A DNA stretch of 64,000 nucleotides from Duncaniella freteri (lineage in GTDB: Bacteria > Bacteroidota > Bacteroidia > Bacteroidales > Muribaculaceae). Positions 1 through 8,856 of this stretch are shown piece by piece. Where the stretch lies: the NCBI RefSeq assembly GCF_004766125.1, contig NZ_SJSA01000002.1, forward strand, positions 930,001 through 994,000. Reading direction: 5' to 3'. Position 1 is the stretch's first letter. Each line of letters begins with the position of its first letter. The position numbers and the translations under genes are program-made. The notes under the pieces were generated by a model. The model worked only from the letters and a program-made list of their open reading frames with translations. It had not been told where the DNA came from and made no database searches.

Positions 1-2
1 AT

Positions 3-188
3 GATTATACGATTATAATCCACCCCGATGTTTTACGGACGGATTCATATATCAACGAATACAATGGGGCAAAAATCACCATTCCTCAAATTGAGTATTT
101 CCGACCTCATCCACAATTCCTCCGCCACCATCGAGATAATGTATTCGGCACATTCCGTCAAATAAGGAGTAATTGGATAAACAACTAA
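3..188 (+). CDS. C-terminal end of an unidentified gene, cut by the window edge
   Basis: A frame open from base 3 gives 61 codons before TAA at 186-188, with a protein-like composition (it ends RQIRSNWINN). It lies 48 bases ahead of the KAP NTPase gene on the same strand, so the two may share an operon. I do not recognise the family. An overlapping 65-codon frame on the opposite strand (45-242) is the competing reading; I prefer the plus frame because it is collinear with its neighbour and has no start inside the window, as expected of a truncated gene. Confidence 0.45.
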   Translation, partial: DYTIIIHPDVLRTDSYINEYNGAKITIPQIEYFRPHPQFLRHHRDNVFGTFRQIRSNWINN

Positions 189-236
189 TTGGGAAAAGAC
201 AACGTAGGAATTATATAATACCGTACTATTGAATAT

Positions 237-2261
237 ATGCAATATTGTATAAAATCTATCGCAACCTGCTGCATTGTTCTAATTATTGTTTGGCTTCTTC
301 TGCCAATAACGGAATCAATGATTGAACATACGAGTAAATTCTCATATGCGTTATTTGACACTAAAACTCAAGTTAGGATTTGTATCGACATACTTATTAC
401 CATACTATTAATTCTCAGTACCATATGGTTTGCCTCGTTCAAAAAACATCGCATTGATAAGCCTTTCTTACAAAAATTACTGATTGTTGATTTGGCATTA
501 CTTTCATGGTGGAGCTACGAAAGATTTTGCAACGATACAATTAGCTTCTATTCTATATATAATTCTCCGGTATCTTATATTGATGTTTTTATTGGACTGA
601 TTATAATACTATCCATCATTGCATTGTTTAAATACAACAATAAATCGCATAAATCAGATTCATCGGGGCAAAATAAGACATATATACATGATGCTCCTAA
701 ATTAAAGTTGAATGAAGATTGCCTTTTTCGTGAATCATTGGTTAAGAACTTGGCTCGCGAAATTATGTCATTAGATACTGAAACTTGTTCAAGGTCACTT
801 GCCATCACGTCTGCATGGGGTAATGGGAAAACTACATTCCTAAACTTTGTAAAAGAACAATTAGAGAGCCAAATTGTAATAATATCCATTACACCTTGGT
901 GTATCAATCCCGGTAAAAGTATCACGACATTTTTCTTCCAAGAGATTATAAAAAATTTGGGGAGTATTAATTACTCAATTGCAAAGAAGATAAAAGAATA
1001 TGCATCTGTACTTGAGGCAATCGAATTAGGGTGGTTGGCAAAATCTGTAAAAGTAACAGACTTAGCTTCCATGACAAGATCGATTTCTCAAAAGTTGATA
1101 GAATTAAACATTAAGGTGCTAATTATATTTGATGACATTGACAGACTTTCAGCTTCGGAGATAGAAGAGGTGTTTAGAATCATTCGAGGAAGTGCTAATT
1201 TTCCGAACTTTATTTTTTTGAGTGCTTTTGATAAGCATTATGTCCAGTCTGCACTTAGAAATTCAAATCCAGCTTATAATGAGCATTATATCGAGAAGTT
1301 TTTTGAATCTGAGTTTGCGCTGCCAGAACTTAGAGCTGAAAAACTTCATGATGTTATCCTCAATAATTTGACATGGATAGAAGATGAAAACGACCGAGAG
1401 TGTTTTACGTCATATGTTACAACTGACAAATTCCTTTCAGGAGAACTTCCAGTTTTCTATCCATTAACCAACTTGAGGTCAATATATCGATGGATTAATG
1501 GGATTCATGCACGGTACGAAATATTAAAGGGAGAATGCAAGATTGAGGATCTTGCAGACCTCGAAATGCTCTATTTACTATTTCCAGAAGTCTATACATT
1601 ACTTTCTAAAGATTTCAAGAGGGTGCTTTATACAGAAAGATATACAACCAACTACCAGTTGTGGGATACAAGTAAAGCTGTGTCAAGAGATGATGATTTC
1701 TTGCAATATCTCAATCAACGAAATCTATACGACATCAGGGAATATTGTAAAAACCAGTTTGGATACGATGACCATAAAATGAAAGATTTGGTGCATATTC
1801 TGAACAGGCTATTACCCAATACAGGTAGAGTCAACGATTTAACCAAGAGATTTTCCAATCCGAACTACACAAAAAGATATTTCAATGGAGTATTGGAATC
1901 GTCAGAGATATCAGACCAACAATTTAACGAATTAATAATAAAAAGAAGAGAAGACATTAAAGAATTCATTGGTAAGGATATTGATAATCAATATTCTCAC
2001 GCCTTATTCCTTCAATGTCTCAATAAATCTCGATCTAACGAAAAAATAAATGACACTACTATTGAAAATATTATCTATATTGTCATATATGGAACCATAC
2101 ACTATGGTCAAATCATGCTATCCGGTTACGATTTAGCAAATTTGGCCAATAAATTATCTTATGATCTGCAATCAAAGAAGGCATATATCAGGAATATTAT
2201 ATCACAAGAACCATTTTCCTTTAGCCTCTTAGTTCAATTTTCACCTACCCATACACAATGA
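237..2261 (+). pseudogene. KAP-family P-loop NTPase, N-terminal 673 codons (gene interrupted by an IS)
   Basis: The product starts with about four hydrophobic segments (near residues 8-25, 48-66, 82-92 and 114-132), then a KAP-type P-loop domain with Walker A WGNGKTTF near residues 194-201 and Walker B VLIIFDDIDR near 294-303. KAP NTPases are membrane-anchored ATPases related to phage-exclusion protein PifA and animal Kidins220; many prokaryotic members sit in mobile or defence loci. The frame ends at TGA 2259-2261, six bases inside an IS4-family element. Removing the IS and one copy of the CATACA target duplication joins codon ACA (2253-2255) to GAT (3631) in frame, giving an 838-residue protein. 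As it stands the product loses its last 165 residues, so function is doubtful, although the NTPase core is intact. Confidence 0.85.
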
Positions 2262-3624
2262 TTCGGTAAAATTTTAGGTTGTTCATCCTAGGCTAAGCCG
2301 CTAACTGAGTCAACCGATGATTTATTTTCTGAATTATTTTTAGATGCGGAGATTTTCCGCAAGTCGAAATAATTGTTGAGGCGAGATAAGATTCAAACAT
2401 AAGCCGTTTGAACTGCGCTACCGAAAGATCCGGATAATCCTTCCTTATGACCTCTTTGCAGACATTGAGGGCAGTGAAGGAAAGATTGAACGCAAAGTCA
2501 AGCCGCTCCCTGTCGCGGGTCTGCTGTGACTGAAGTCCGGTAAACTGCTTGGCATCGCGTATACCGAACTCAATCTGAAAGCGGGTGCGGTAGAAACCGA
2601 TGATCTTTTCAGGCCTCATATTGGTGTCGGTAGAGAAGTAAAGAAGAGGCTCTGCGTTTTCAACCGGACAGACCACGATACGGATGTCGCGTTTCAATGC
2701 CCTCGAATGCACGACCGCCGTGTGACATCGGTTTTTGTTTCCTTTGGAATCCTCATATATGAATGAAGTGAACACGGACATGTCAAGGTTGGAGAAATCC
2801 ACTTTCTCTCCATACTTTTTCTTTCTGCCGCGTCTTCGCGGGGCGGAGGAATCCGGTATGGCCAGATACCTCAGATATGAGTTGGCACGTAATCTCCCGA
2901 CAAATCGAAATCCCATGCCAATCACTTCATTCACAAATTCATATTTGGAAAAGAAGGCATCGGCAACCAGAATATCCGTCAGTGAGAGCAGCTCTGTCGC
3001 CTTTGACCTGACAAGTGCCACATACCAGCCAAGCATTGACATTTGTTTCTCAGATTCAAGAGTCCTGAAGTTCGGTGACTGGACAGCACCGAGCATCACG
3101 CATGTATGTTTACTCAGACTTATTGCCCCGATCGCCATTATCTCCAGACCGCGTTTCACACGTTGTGCCACCCCTGACCAGAAACGGCCTATGCCATACG
3201 TCAGTCTGCCTGACTTTGAAATGAACGACGGATCGATTGCCACTGCCATGTCATCGGCCGGCTCAAAACAATCCTGCGCCATACCTATGTTGACTTTCAT
3301 CCAGTCTACGGATGTCTTGAAATTGGAAGCAAAGGTCTTGGCTGTACGACCGCCATAGCGCGACAGCCGGGTAAAATTGACTTTGCCCGGAATCAACGCC
3401 ACAGTGCGTATTGTTAAAATCAGCCAGTTGAGGAACCTTTTGCTCATCTTGGTTGTAGTATTTTCAAATACCGACTTACACCGAAAGGTGAAGTCTTTGA
3501 GAATCGCCAATACGTTCATGGTATAAGATTTTTATAATGAACGCTTTGGCGATTCATTTGTATTTGACAATTCGAGATATTAACTTAAGTTTCAACTACT
3601 TCGGTAATTTTTACCGAATCATTG
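2256..3624 (-). mobile_element. IS4-family insertion sequence, complete, 1369 bp
   Basis: The element has 16-bp perfect terminal inverted repeats beginning CAATGATTCGGTAAAA, at 2256-2271 and, inverted, at 3609-3624. It is flanked by the 6-bp direct repeat CATACA at 2250-2255 and 3625-3630, read as the target duplication. It carries one transposase on the minus strand. Because the host gene can be rebuilt exactly, the insertion looks recent. Confidence 0.9.
2293..3519 (-). CDS. IS4-family transposase
   Basis: This 408-residue DDE transposase shows D1 in VAIDPSF, D2 in LVADAFF, and the IS4 signature Y-x2-R-x3-E-x6-K in YRTRFQIEFGIRDAK, which holds the catalytic Glu. Length is normal for the family and the frame is intact. 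It fills the IS between the terminal repeats, leaving about 100 bases upstream of the start. It is not related closely to the second IS4-family transposase near 62-63 kb, which has a different N-terminal domain. Confidence 0.9.
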   Translation of the reverse strand: MNVLAILKDFTFRCKSVFENTTTKMSKRFLNWLILTIRTVALIPGKVNFTRLSRYGGRTAKTFASNFKTSVDWMKVNIGMAQDCFEPADDMAVAIDPSFISKSGRLTYGIGRFWSGVAQRVKRGLEIMAIGAISLSKHTCVMLGAVQSPNFRTLESEKQMSMLGWYVALVRSKATELLSLTDILVADAFFSKYEFVNEVIGMGFRFVGRLRANSYLRYLAIPDSSAPRRRGRKKKYGEKVDFSNLDMSVFTSFIYEDSKGNKNRCHTAVVHSRALKRDIRIVVCPVENAEPLLYFSTDTNMRPEKIIGFYRTRFQIEFGIRDAKQFTGLQSQQTRDRERLDFAFNLSFTALNVCKEVIRKDYPDLSVAQFKRLMFESYLASTIISTCGKSPHLKIIQKINHRLTQLAA

Positions 3625-3630
3625 CATACA

Positions 3631-4128
3631 GATGGAAGCAATGATCTATCGTCAATTTTCTCAAAGGAAGATAGTGATAGTATTATAACTGAGATGCTAA
3701 CAAAGGCAATCAACGAGAAATATTCGTTTAATAATATAGCCGATTATTTCTTCTATTCTAAAACAAAAGAATACAAAATCGATAAAGAATCAGGGAAAAG
3801 AACAGAAACATACAGCTCTCTAAATATCGAGGCCATGAATATATATAAGAGATACTTAGCTGAGAATTTTTTAACACATCCATCACATTATGTTTGGCAT
3901 GACCATCCAAATGAAGAGTTGGTTTTCCCTTCAGAATACTTTACGGAATTTTGGGCTTCATGGGACGATTTTATTATATATTGTAACGAAGTAGGATTCC
4001 ATTCTAAATTATCCGAAACTGACAAAAAGATTTTGGAAGAATACAAATTATTTATGCAACAATGGTTAGAGTCTGGGAAAAAACCTATTGAATACCAATT
4101 CTCTATAATAAACATTGGAAACAGATGA
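3631..4128 (+). pseudogene. KAP-family NTPase, C-terminal 165 codons (detached by the IS)
   Basis: This frame continues the reading frame that stops at 2261 once the IS is excised: the junction reads THT, then DGSND. It begins directly after the right copy of CATACA (3625-3630). The open frame extends back into the IS end to a TTG at 3622, but translation from there would be fortuitous. The segment is acidic and aromatic with no domain I can name; it is simply the C-terminal helical part of the NTPase. Confidence 0.85.
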
Positions 4129-4233
4129 ATGGATATAGAGCCGTTGGTATTAATTAGTATGCAAGATAACAAGACTGATATTTAGTTTTGGCCGTTTATA
4201 CCATTCCTGCAATAACAATAACTTCCTGATATA

Positions 4234-5265
4234 ATGGCAAAGAAGTTTGAGATACGAAATAGCACGGCGGAGTTCCTAATCTTTCAGATTGAAGGGAAGG
4301 AATCAGGCGTACAGGTGATATACCATGACGAATCTGTGTGGTGTACGCAGAAGGCTATGGCGCAGTTGCTTGATTGCTCTTCTGACAACATCGGGCTGCA
4401 TCTTAAAAATATTTACGAGACTGGGGAGTTGACTCAGGAGGCAACTACCGAGAATTTCTCGGTAGTTCAAACCGAGGGCGAGCGTCAGGTCAATCGCTCG
4501 CTGAAATTCTACAATCTCGATGCCATCATATCAGTCGGTTATCGGGTGAACAGCACCAGAGCCACGCAGTTCAGGCAGTGGTGTACGTTTATTTTGCGTC
4601 AGTTTGCCATCCGGGGATATGTGATTGACAAGAAACGGATGGAAAACGGTTCATTTATCGGAGAGGATTATTTCGAGCACCTGTTGGCTGAGATACGGGA
4701 GATTCGCCTCAGTGAGCGGCGTTTCTATCAGAAGCTGACGGACATTTACGCTACCGCCATCGACTACAACCGAGACGCTCCCACCACCCGACTGTTCTTC
4801 AAGAAAGTTCAGAACAAGATGCACTACGCTGTTCATGGTCATAATGCTGCCGAGCTTATCGTTGAACGAGCCAACGCCGAGAAAGAACACATGGGACTGA
4901 CTACTTGGGAAAACGCTCCTGACGGAAAGATTGTCAAGCCTGACGTAAGTATTGCCAAGAACTATCTCAAGGAGGTGGAACTTGCCGACATGGGGCGACT
5001 TGTCAATGCGGTGCTTGATATGGCAGAGCGTATGGCTAAACGCCATATACCAATGACAATGGAGGACTGGGCAAAACGAATCGACATAATTCTTGAAGCG
5101 TCCGGCGATGCCGTTCTGACAGATGCCGGCAAAATCACCGCTGAATTTGCCAAGAGTTTTGCAGAATCGGAGTTTGAGAAATACCGCATAATCCAAGACA
5201 AACTCTTTCAGTCGGACTTCGACCGCTTCAACGACGACAATTTACTTCCATTGGACATAGAATGA
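4234..5265 (+). CDS. rhuM: RhuM-family protein
   Basis: A 343-residue protein matching the RhuM family: an N-terminal winged-helix-like region (VWCTQKAMAQLLDCS near residues 36-50), a conserved KFYNLDAIISVGYRVNS block near 88-104, and a long C-terminal part. RhuM was named for a Salmonella pathogenicity-island gene; its biochemical role is not established, though it is often found beside Fic or toxin-antitoxin genes and on islands. The gene is intact and sits 7 bases before the damaged VbhA-like antitoxin, so the two are probably cotranscribed. Confidence 0.85.
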   Translation: MAKKFEIRNSTAEFLIFQIEGKESGVQVIYHDESVWCTQKAMAQLLDCSSDNIGLHLKNIYETGELTQEATTENFSVVQTEGERQVNRSLKFYNLDAIISVGYRVNSTRATQFRQWCTFILRQFAIRGYVIDKKRMENGSFIGEDYFEHLLAEIREIRLSERRFYQKLTDIYATAIDYNRDAPTTRLFFKKVQNKMHYAVHGHNAAELIVERANAEKEHMGLTTWENAPDGKIVKPDVSIAKNYLKEVELADMGRLVNAVLDMAERMAKRHIPMTMEDWAKRIDIILEASGDAVLTDAGKITAEFAKSFAESEFEKYRIIQDKLFQSDFDRFNDDNLLPLDIE

Positions 5266-5272
5266 CAATCCC

Positions 5273-5642
5273 ATGACATACGAAGAGAAATATCAGGAAA
5301 CTTGTGAGGTTGTCGCACTGCGATAATCCCAAGATAAAAGAACAGGCTGATGCATGGCTTGTCAGTATAGGCTTGCAAGACGTGGCCGAACTGACGGTAT
5401 CTGCACTCTTGCTTGATTTGGCAATCAGGAATGTCAAGGGTGAGATTACTCGTGAGGAAGTCAGCCAACGGTTGAAGGTGCACTATGGGGATACGTTATA
5501 TGAAGAACCGAAATCAGGACTGGATGGCGGCTATGAAGTCGTACCACCGGCTTCTCCCAAAATAAAGGAGATTGAAGAATATAACCGGAAGCTCCGCCCT
5601 GCTCTGTACGCTCGACTTGATAAAGAAAGGAATCTCAATTAA
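5273..5642 (+). pseudogene. VbhA-like antitoxin, probably frameshifted near codon 17
   Basis: An ATG at 5273 opens a frame (MTYEEKYQETCEVVALR) that stops at 5324. The +1 frame then runs to 5642, beginning DNPKIKEQADAWLVSIGL. Joining them gives VVALR-DNPKIK, the order expected for antitoxins of the VbhA type, so a one-base deletion near 5322 is likely. The repeat-like block NVKGEITREEVSQRL is the VbhA hallmark. VbhA antitoxins restrain Fic AMP-transferase toxins, but no Fic gene follows, so this is an orphan. A shortened protein from GTG 5304 (112 aa) would still keep the antitoxin block. Confidence 0.55.
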
Positions 5643-5699
5643 CACTGAAGTAGAAAAAAACAGATCTCGGTCACTTCGGATGCGTTTAAATTGCAACTT

Positions 5700-5722
5700 C
5701 TGCACCAAGTTGGTGCAGTTTT
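5700..5722 (+). terminator. Intrinsic terminator after the rhuM/antitoxin unit
   Basis: CTGCACC and GGTGCAG pair around AAGTT, followed by TTTT at 5719-5722. It lies 58 bases after the antitoxin stop on the plus strand. Confidence 0.6.
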
Positions 5723-5736
5723 ATGTCGTGAAACAA

Positions 5737-5776
5737 AACGCATCAAACAGGTTTGCCGTGCTTGATGCGTTCTTTT
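5737..5776 (-). terminator. Terminator of the phosphoesterase operon
   Basis: Ten-base perfect arms AACGCATCAA (5737-5746) and TTGATGCGTT (5762-5771). Read on the minus strand the hairpin is followed by TTTTGTTT, and it lies 32 bases past the stop of the minus-strand gene ending at 5808. On the plus strand it is followed by CTTTT, so it may work both ways. Confidence 0.65.
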
Positions 5777-5807
5777 CAATGGTTTACGATTCTTCTAAAT
5801 CCTCCAC

Positions 5808-6410
5808 TCATAGTTTGCCATTTTTAGTGTTTTGCCACTCAATCTGCCTTTGAATCTTATTTTGAACTTCATTGAAAGACAGTGGCGTGAAGTTATTATT
5901 GTCAACGCCGACATCAAGTTGTGTCGAATACAGATGCTGGAGTCGACCGGCATCTATTCCAGTGTTTGATGGGCGTGTATGAACGTGTCCGAACAGTTGC
6001 CAGACATCGTTGTGATAGCCTCCCTCAAAGCACAGATAAGGAAAGTGATTCAGGTAGATTTTCTTTTTCCCTATATGTATACACATTGACATTGCAACGT
6101 GTTCAAACCTATATATGAAACCCTGCCTGATATTCTTTAGGTCATGGTTGCCGAGAATGAGATAGATTCTGCCATTTAGACGGTCAAGAATCCGGTTCCA
6201 CTCGTCGGCACCTCCAAGACAGAAGTCGCCGAGATGAAACACTATATCATCCGTGCCGACTACATTGTTCCAGTTCATTATAATCGTCTCGTTCATTTCA
6301 TGAATGTCGCGGAACGGACGTTGGCAGTAGTTGATTATATTCGCATGGTTGAAATGGGTATCTGATGTGAAGAATACCCGACCTGCGTCAAATTTGAAGT
6401 TCATTGTCAT
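5808..6410 (-). CDS. Calcineurin-like metallophosphoesterase, 200 aa
   Basis: The five metal-binding blocks are all visible: SDTHF (D17, H19), GDF (61-63), GNHD (87-90), H122 in NHFPY, and GHVH (141-144). This is a compact phosphoesterase of the kind that includes 2',3'-cyclic or cAMP-type phosphodiesterases; the substrate cannot be told from sequence. There is no signal peptide, so it is cytoplasmic. Its start overlaps the end of the upstream phosphoesterase gene by 23 bases, so they are one operon and probably translationally coupled. Confidence 0.85.
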   Translation of the reverse strand: MTMNFKFDAGRVFFTSDTHFNHANIINYCQRPFRDIHEMNETIIMNWNNVVGTDDIVFHLGDFCLGGADEWNRILDRLNGRIYLILGNHDLKNIRQGFIYRFEHVAMSMCIHIGKKKIYLNHFPYLCFEGGYHNDVWQLFGHVHTRPSNTGIDAGRLQHLYSTQLDVGVDNNNFTPLSFNEVQNKIQRQIEWQNTKNGKL

Positions 6411-7173
6411 TGATTTCTATTCTGGCATCCCTACGGTAGCCCTTTTGCTCGCCTTGGAAAATATAACCGAGCTGATTGCATACACATTGGGTGTTGCCAA
6501 TTGTTTTGTTTATGTTTCGGTGCGAATGACCATAGATCCAGTAGTCGATACGGCTGTTTGCGATGAAGTCGCCAAGCTCAGATGTGAATGCCCCGTTGAT
6601 GGGACTTCCTTTGAACTCGCCAGACATCAGTTCAAAAGATGGCACATGGTGAGTTGCCACGATTACATGCTTGGCGCGACTTGCGGCCACGCTTCTTTCG
6701 ATGAACTCGCGGCACCGATCATGCTCCTCATTGAAACGCTGCGCCGAGAGCCGGAACTGTCCATTCCGGATTCGGTGGAAGTCAGCCACACCGCGTTCGG
6801 TCTGATATTCATCCCATGGATGTATCTTCGCCCAGAGTGTCGAAGCAATAAGGTCAATATCAGCCGACAGCGGGACCATACAGTTATAGCAGGCTTTGAC
6901 ATTAGGACGGATTTCAAGCTGCCACCCTTCATGAAACTCGTTTATGTCAAAACTCTTATATAGCTCATGGTTGCCAGGAATGACAATAGTCTGACGGAAT
7001 GAGTCTGCACACCAGTCCCAGAATGGATGTAGGCAGTAGTTGTCATCACCAAGATAGCCGATGTCTCCGGCTAATACGAGCACTTCACTCACCGGGATGA
7101 TTGGATTATCTTTCAGCCAGCGGCTGTTTTCATGAAACTCCAGATGAAGGTCAGATGCATATTGAATTTTCAT
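6388..7173 (-). CDS. Metallophosphoesterase, 261 aa
   Basis: The protein begins with D8 and H10 in ASDLHLE, followed by AGDIG (35-39), PGNHE (66-70), THHVPS and YGHSH, so the dinuclear metal site is complete. It resembles the broad group of cytoplasmic Icc-like phosphoesterases; substrate unknown. It is not a close copy of the downstream phosphoesterase (different spacing and insertions). The gene starts 22 bases after the stop of the 374-codon gene upstream, with an AT-rich gap, and overlaps the next gene by 23 bases. Confidence 0.85.
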   Translation of the reverse strand: MKIQYASDLHLEFHENSRWLKDNPIIPVSEVLVLAGDIGYLGDDNYCLHPFWDWCADSFRQTIVIPGNHELYKSFDINEFHEGWQLEIRPNVKACYNCMVPLSADIDLIASTLWAKIHPWDEYQTERGVADFHRIRNGQFRLSAQRFNEEHDRCREFIERSVAASRAKHVIVATHHVPSFELMSGEFKGSPINGAFTSELGDFIANSRIDYWIYGHSHRNINKTIGNTQCVCNQLGYIFQGEQKGYRRDARIEINDNELQI

Positions 7174-7195
7174 AACTTATCTAATTTATAAGTTG

Positions 7196-8320
7196 TTAAG
7201 CGAGAGGGCTTACACTCTCAATCTTATTCCACTTAGTGTTTGCAATTATTTTCCTGATAACATCCTTGTCAACTTCGTCAGCATAAGGAAGCCTCGTCTG
7301 ACTACCGATGTCATCGCCCTGCATATATCTGTATGCATAAGGAGTAATCTCAACATAGTCAGTCTCATTCAAGATTCCGAGTATATGTTCGACTTCTCCC
7401 AATTCAACCGAGATTCCCGCATCAGACAATCCTAAGATCGCCTTAAAGCAATCATCAAGATTCCAATAGCTGTGGGTACCGATATAGAAATGCCATTGCC
7501 CATTGGTAAATTCGGGGTACAAGGGAACTCTGGCATACACCACATCAAAACCATGATAAGGAGAGACATCTGTCTTCCATCTCCTGAAATCATTCTCAGA
7601 GTCGAGATTATATTCTTTAATCTCGTATCCTTTGCTTGAACGCCGGAAGACTTCAATATCATCTCCTGACATCTTGCCATATACAGCTTCGTATGAGATA
7701 CGCCAATAGTGCATATAGCGTCTGAGAGTCATCTCGGAGAACTGAGTAGGCTCGACCTGATTCTCATAGATGTTGATTACCCGAGGTATATCAATCCCAT
7801 CATAGCGATTGTCAGCAATCAATGAGTTCAGGATCGACCTCTTTATCAACCCTTCTCTCCGATAGTAACTCAAATATTTCTCAACATACGCATTATGCTG
7901 TTCGGGTGCAGACAGGATGTTATCAACAAGCCCGACAACATATTTCTCTATTTTTGAGAATATTCCAATTAGCATATCTTCGAAGAACCAGCGATGAGAA
8001 TTACAATCTTCCTTATCACAGAATATATGATGGTCATGTGGATCTCCAGTGATGTAAAGATAATGACGGTTCTTATAGGTAGATACCGACAAGCGGTACC
8101 ACTCCCACCTCTTGCCCTTGACCTCAAACCAAAGACTTCTTCTACAATCATCACCCATAGGAGCAAGACGCTCCATTGCCTTATGTATATGACAGATGAT
8201 TTCAGCACATTCATCGGGAACTAAAATAACATCAAGGCCACGACTATCGGGGAGACTGCGTATGTCCGACTGAATCATAGCATTTTGACGATATAATTTC
8301 TTTTGTTCATTAAACTTCAT
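7196..8320 (-). CDS. Hypothetical protein, 374 aa, first gene of the phosphoesterase operon
   Basis: I do not recognise this family. The protein is soluble, rich in aromatic and charged residues (for example WFEVKGKRWEWYRL near residue 66 and a following HHIFCDKEDCNSHRWF segment with clustered His and Cys that could bind metal). It starts about 12 bases after an A-rich stretch and heads an operon with two metallophosphoesterases. The context suggests an accessory role with a nucleotide or phosphate ester substrate, but that is inference only. Confidence 0.7.
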   Translation of the reverse strand: MKFNEQKKLYRQNAMIQSDIRSLPDSRGLDVILVPDECAEIICHIHKAMERLAPMGDDCRRSLWFEVKGKRWEWYRLSVSTYKNRHYLYITGDPHDHHIFCDKEDCNSHRWFFEDMLIGIFSKIEKYVVGLVDNILSAPEQHNAYVEKYLSYYRREGLIKRSILNSLIADNRYDGIDIPRVINIYENQVEPTQFSEMTLRRYMHYWRISYEAVYGKMSGDDIEVFRRSSKGYEIKEYNLDSENDFRRWKTDVSPYHGFDVVYARVPLYPEFTNGQWHFYIGTHSYWNLDDCFKAILGLSDAGISVELGEVEHILGILNETDYVEITPYAYRYMQGDDIGSQTRLPYADEVDKDVIRKIIANTKWNKIESVSPLA

Positions 8321-8411
8321 TTTTTTTGCGAATTATGCGTCATAAGGCGCAATTATTGAAATGTGTGTCCGCAGCTAATCGCGATGGAGAAGGTTATATC
8401 GGTTAGGACAC

Positions 8412-8458
8412 AAAAAACGACTGTCGGGAAGCTTGGTAAGAACTTTCCGACAGTCGTT
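8412..8458 (-). terminator. Strong minus-strand terminator
   Basis: Twelve-base perfect arms AACGACTGTCGG (8416-8427) and CCGACAGTCGTT (8447-8458). On the minus strand the hairpin ends in six T. It closes the short transcription unit that starts near 8660. Confidence 0.75.
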
Positions 8459-8484
8459 ATATCTCAGTAGTCTGTATTTGTAGA

Positions 8485-8643
8485 CTAACTTATGTCAGTT
8501 GAGGTACTGAAACAAACCGGTCGGACAGTTCTGCGATATGTTGTGCCAATTGTTGACGGCACCTGCACATACGCATTGCGTTCAAAGCCTTTTAAGCTCT
8601 GAATGCCTTTGCTGATTAGTATGTTACAATGCTGTCTTGCCAT
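8485..8643 (-). CDS. Small ORF (52 codons) in an isolated transcription unit
   Basis: The frame starts MARQHCNILISKG and is basic (several Arg and Lys), with no recognised domain and no membrane segment. An upstream in-frame ATG at 8667 falls inside the -7 promoter box and so cannot be transcribed, which selects 8643. A good promoter (8665-8696) and a strong terminator (8412-8458) bracket it, giving a transcript of about 245 bases. The unit may equally be a small RNA with a chance ORF. Confidence 0.4.
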   Translation of the reverse strand: MARQHCNILISKGIQSLKGFERNAYVQVPSTIGTTYRRTVRPVCFSTSTDIS

Positions 8644-8664
8644 TTGTTTCAGATTTTGTGGCCA

Positions 8665-8696
8665 CAAATTTAATACTTTTTCACAAGTCCACCAAA
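8665..8696 (-). promoter_or_regulatory. Bacteroidetes-type promoter, minus strand
   Basis: Read on the minus strand: TTTG (8696-8693), 20 bases, TAAATTTG (8672-8665). This matches the Bacteroidetes sigma-ABfr consensus exactly and points to a start near 8658. Confidence 0.7.
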
Positions 8697-8801
8697 TATT
8701 TCATGAATTACTTTATTGGTTTACTATATTAGACTTTTATGCTTGATGATGTTCACAGATAGACTTAATCGTTCAATAAGTACAGCTTATCATACTTTTA
8801 T

Positions 8802-8832
8802 TTGATGACTTCAAGAATTATTCTTATCTTTG
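8802..8832 (+). promoter_or_regulatory. Promoter of the hipBST operon
   Basis: TTTG near 8802, a spacer of 19-20 bases, then TATCTTTG ending near 8832. It lies about 25 bases ahead of the hipB ATG at 8857. A start of translation at the TTG within the -7 box (8830) can be excluded for this reason. HipB-type proteins usually repress their own promoter. Confidence 0.7.
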
Positions 8833-8856
8833 CGTAAAAGTTTATTATGTCAGACT

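Noticed and set aside
45..242. Minus-strand ORF of 65 codons at the window start
   Set aside because: It is the mirror of a plus-strand frame that is collinear with the next gene; no RBS or family supports it.
2735..3358. Long plus-strand frame inside the IS4-family element
   Set aside because: Antisense shadow of the transposase; composition and lack of homology.
5572..5853. Plus-strand ORF over the terminators between the antitoxin and the phosphoesterase operon
   Set aside because: It crosses two hairpins and overlaps real genes on both ends.
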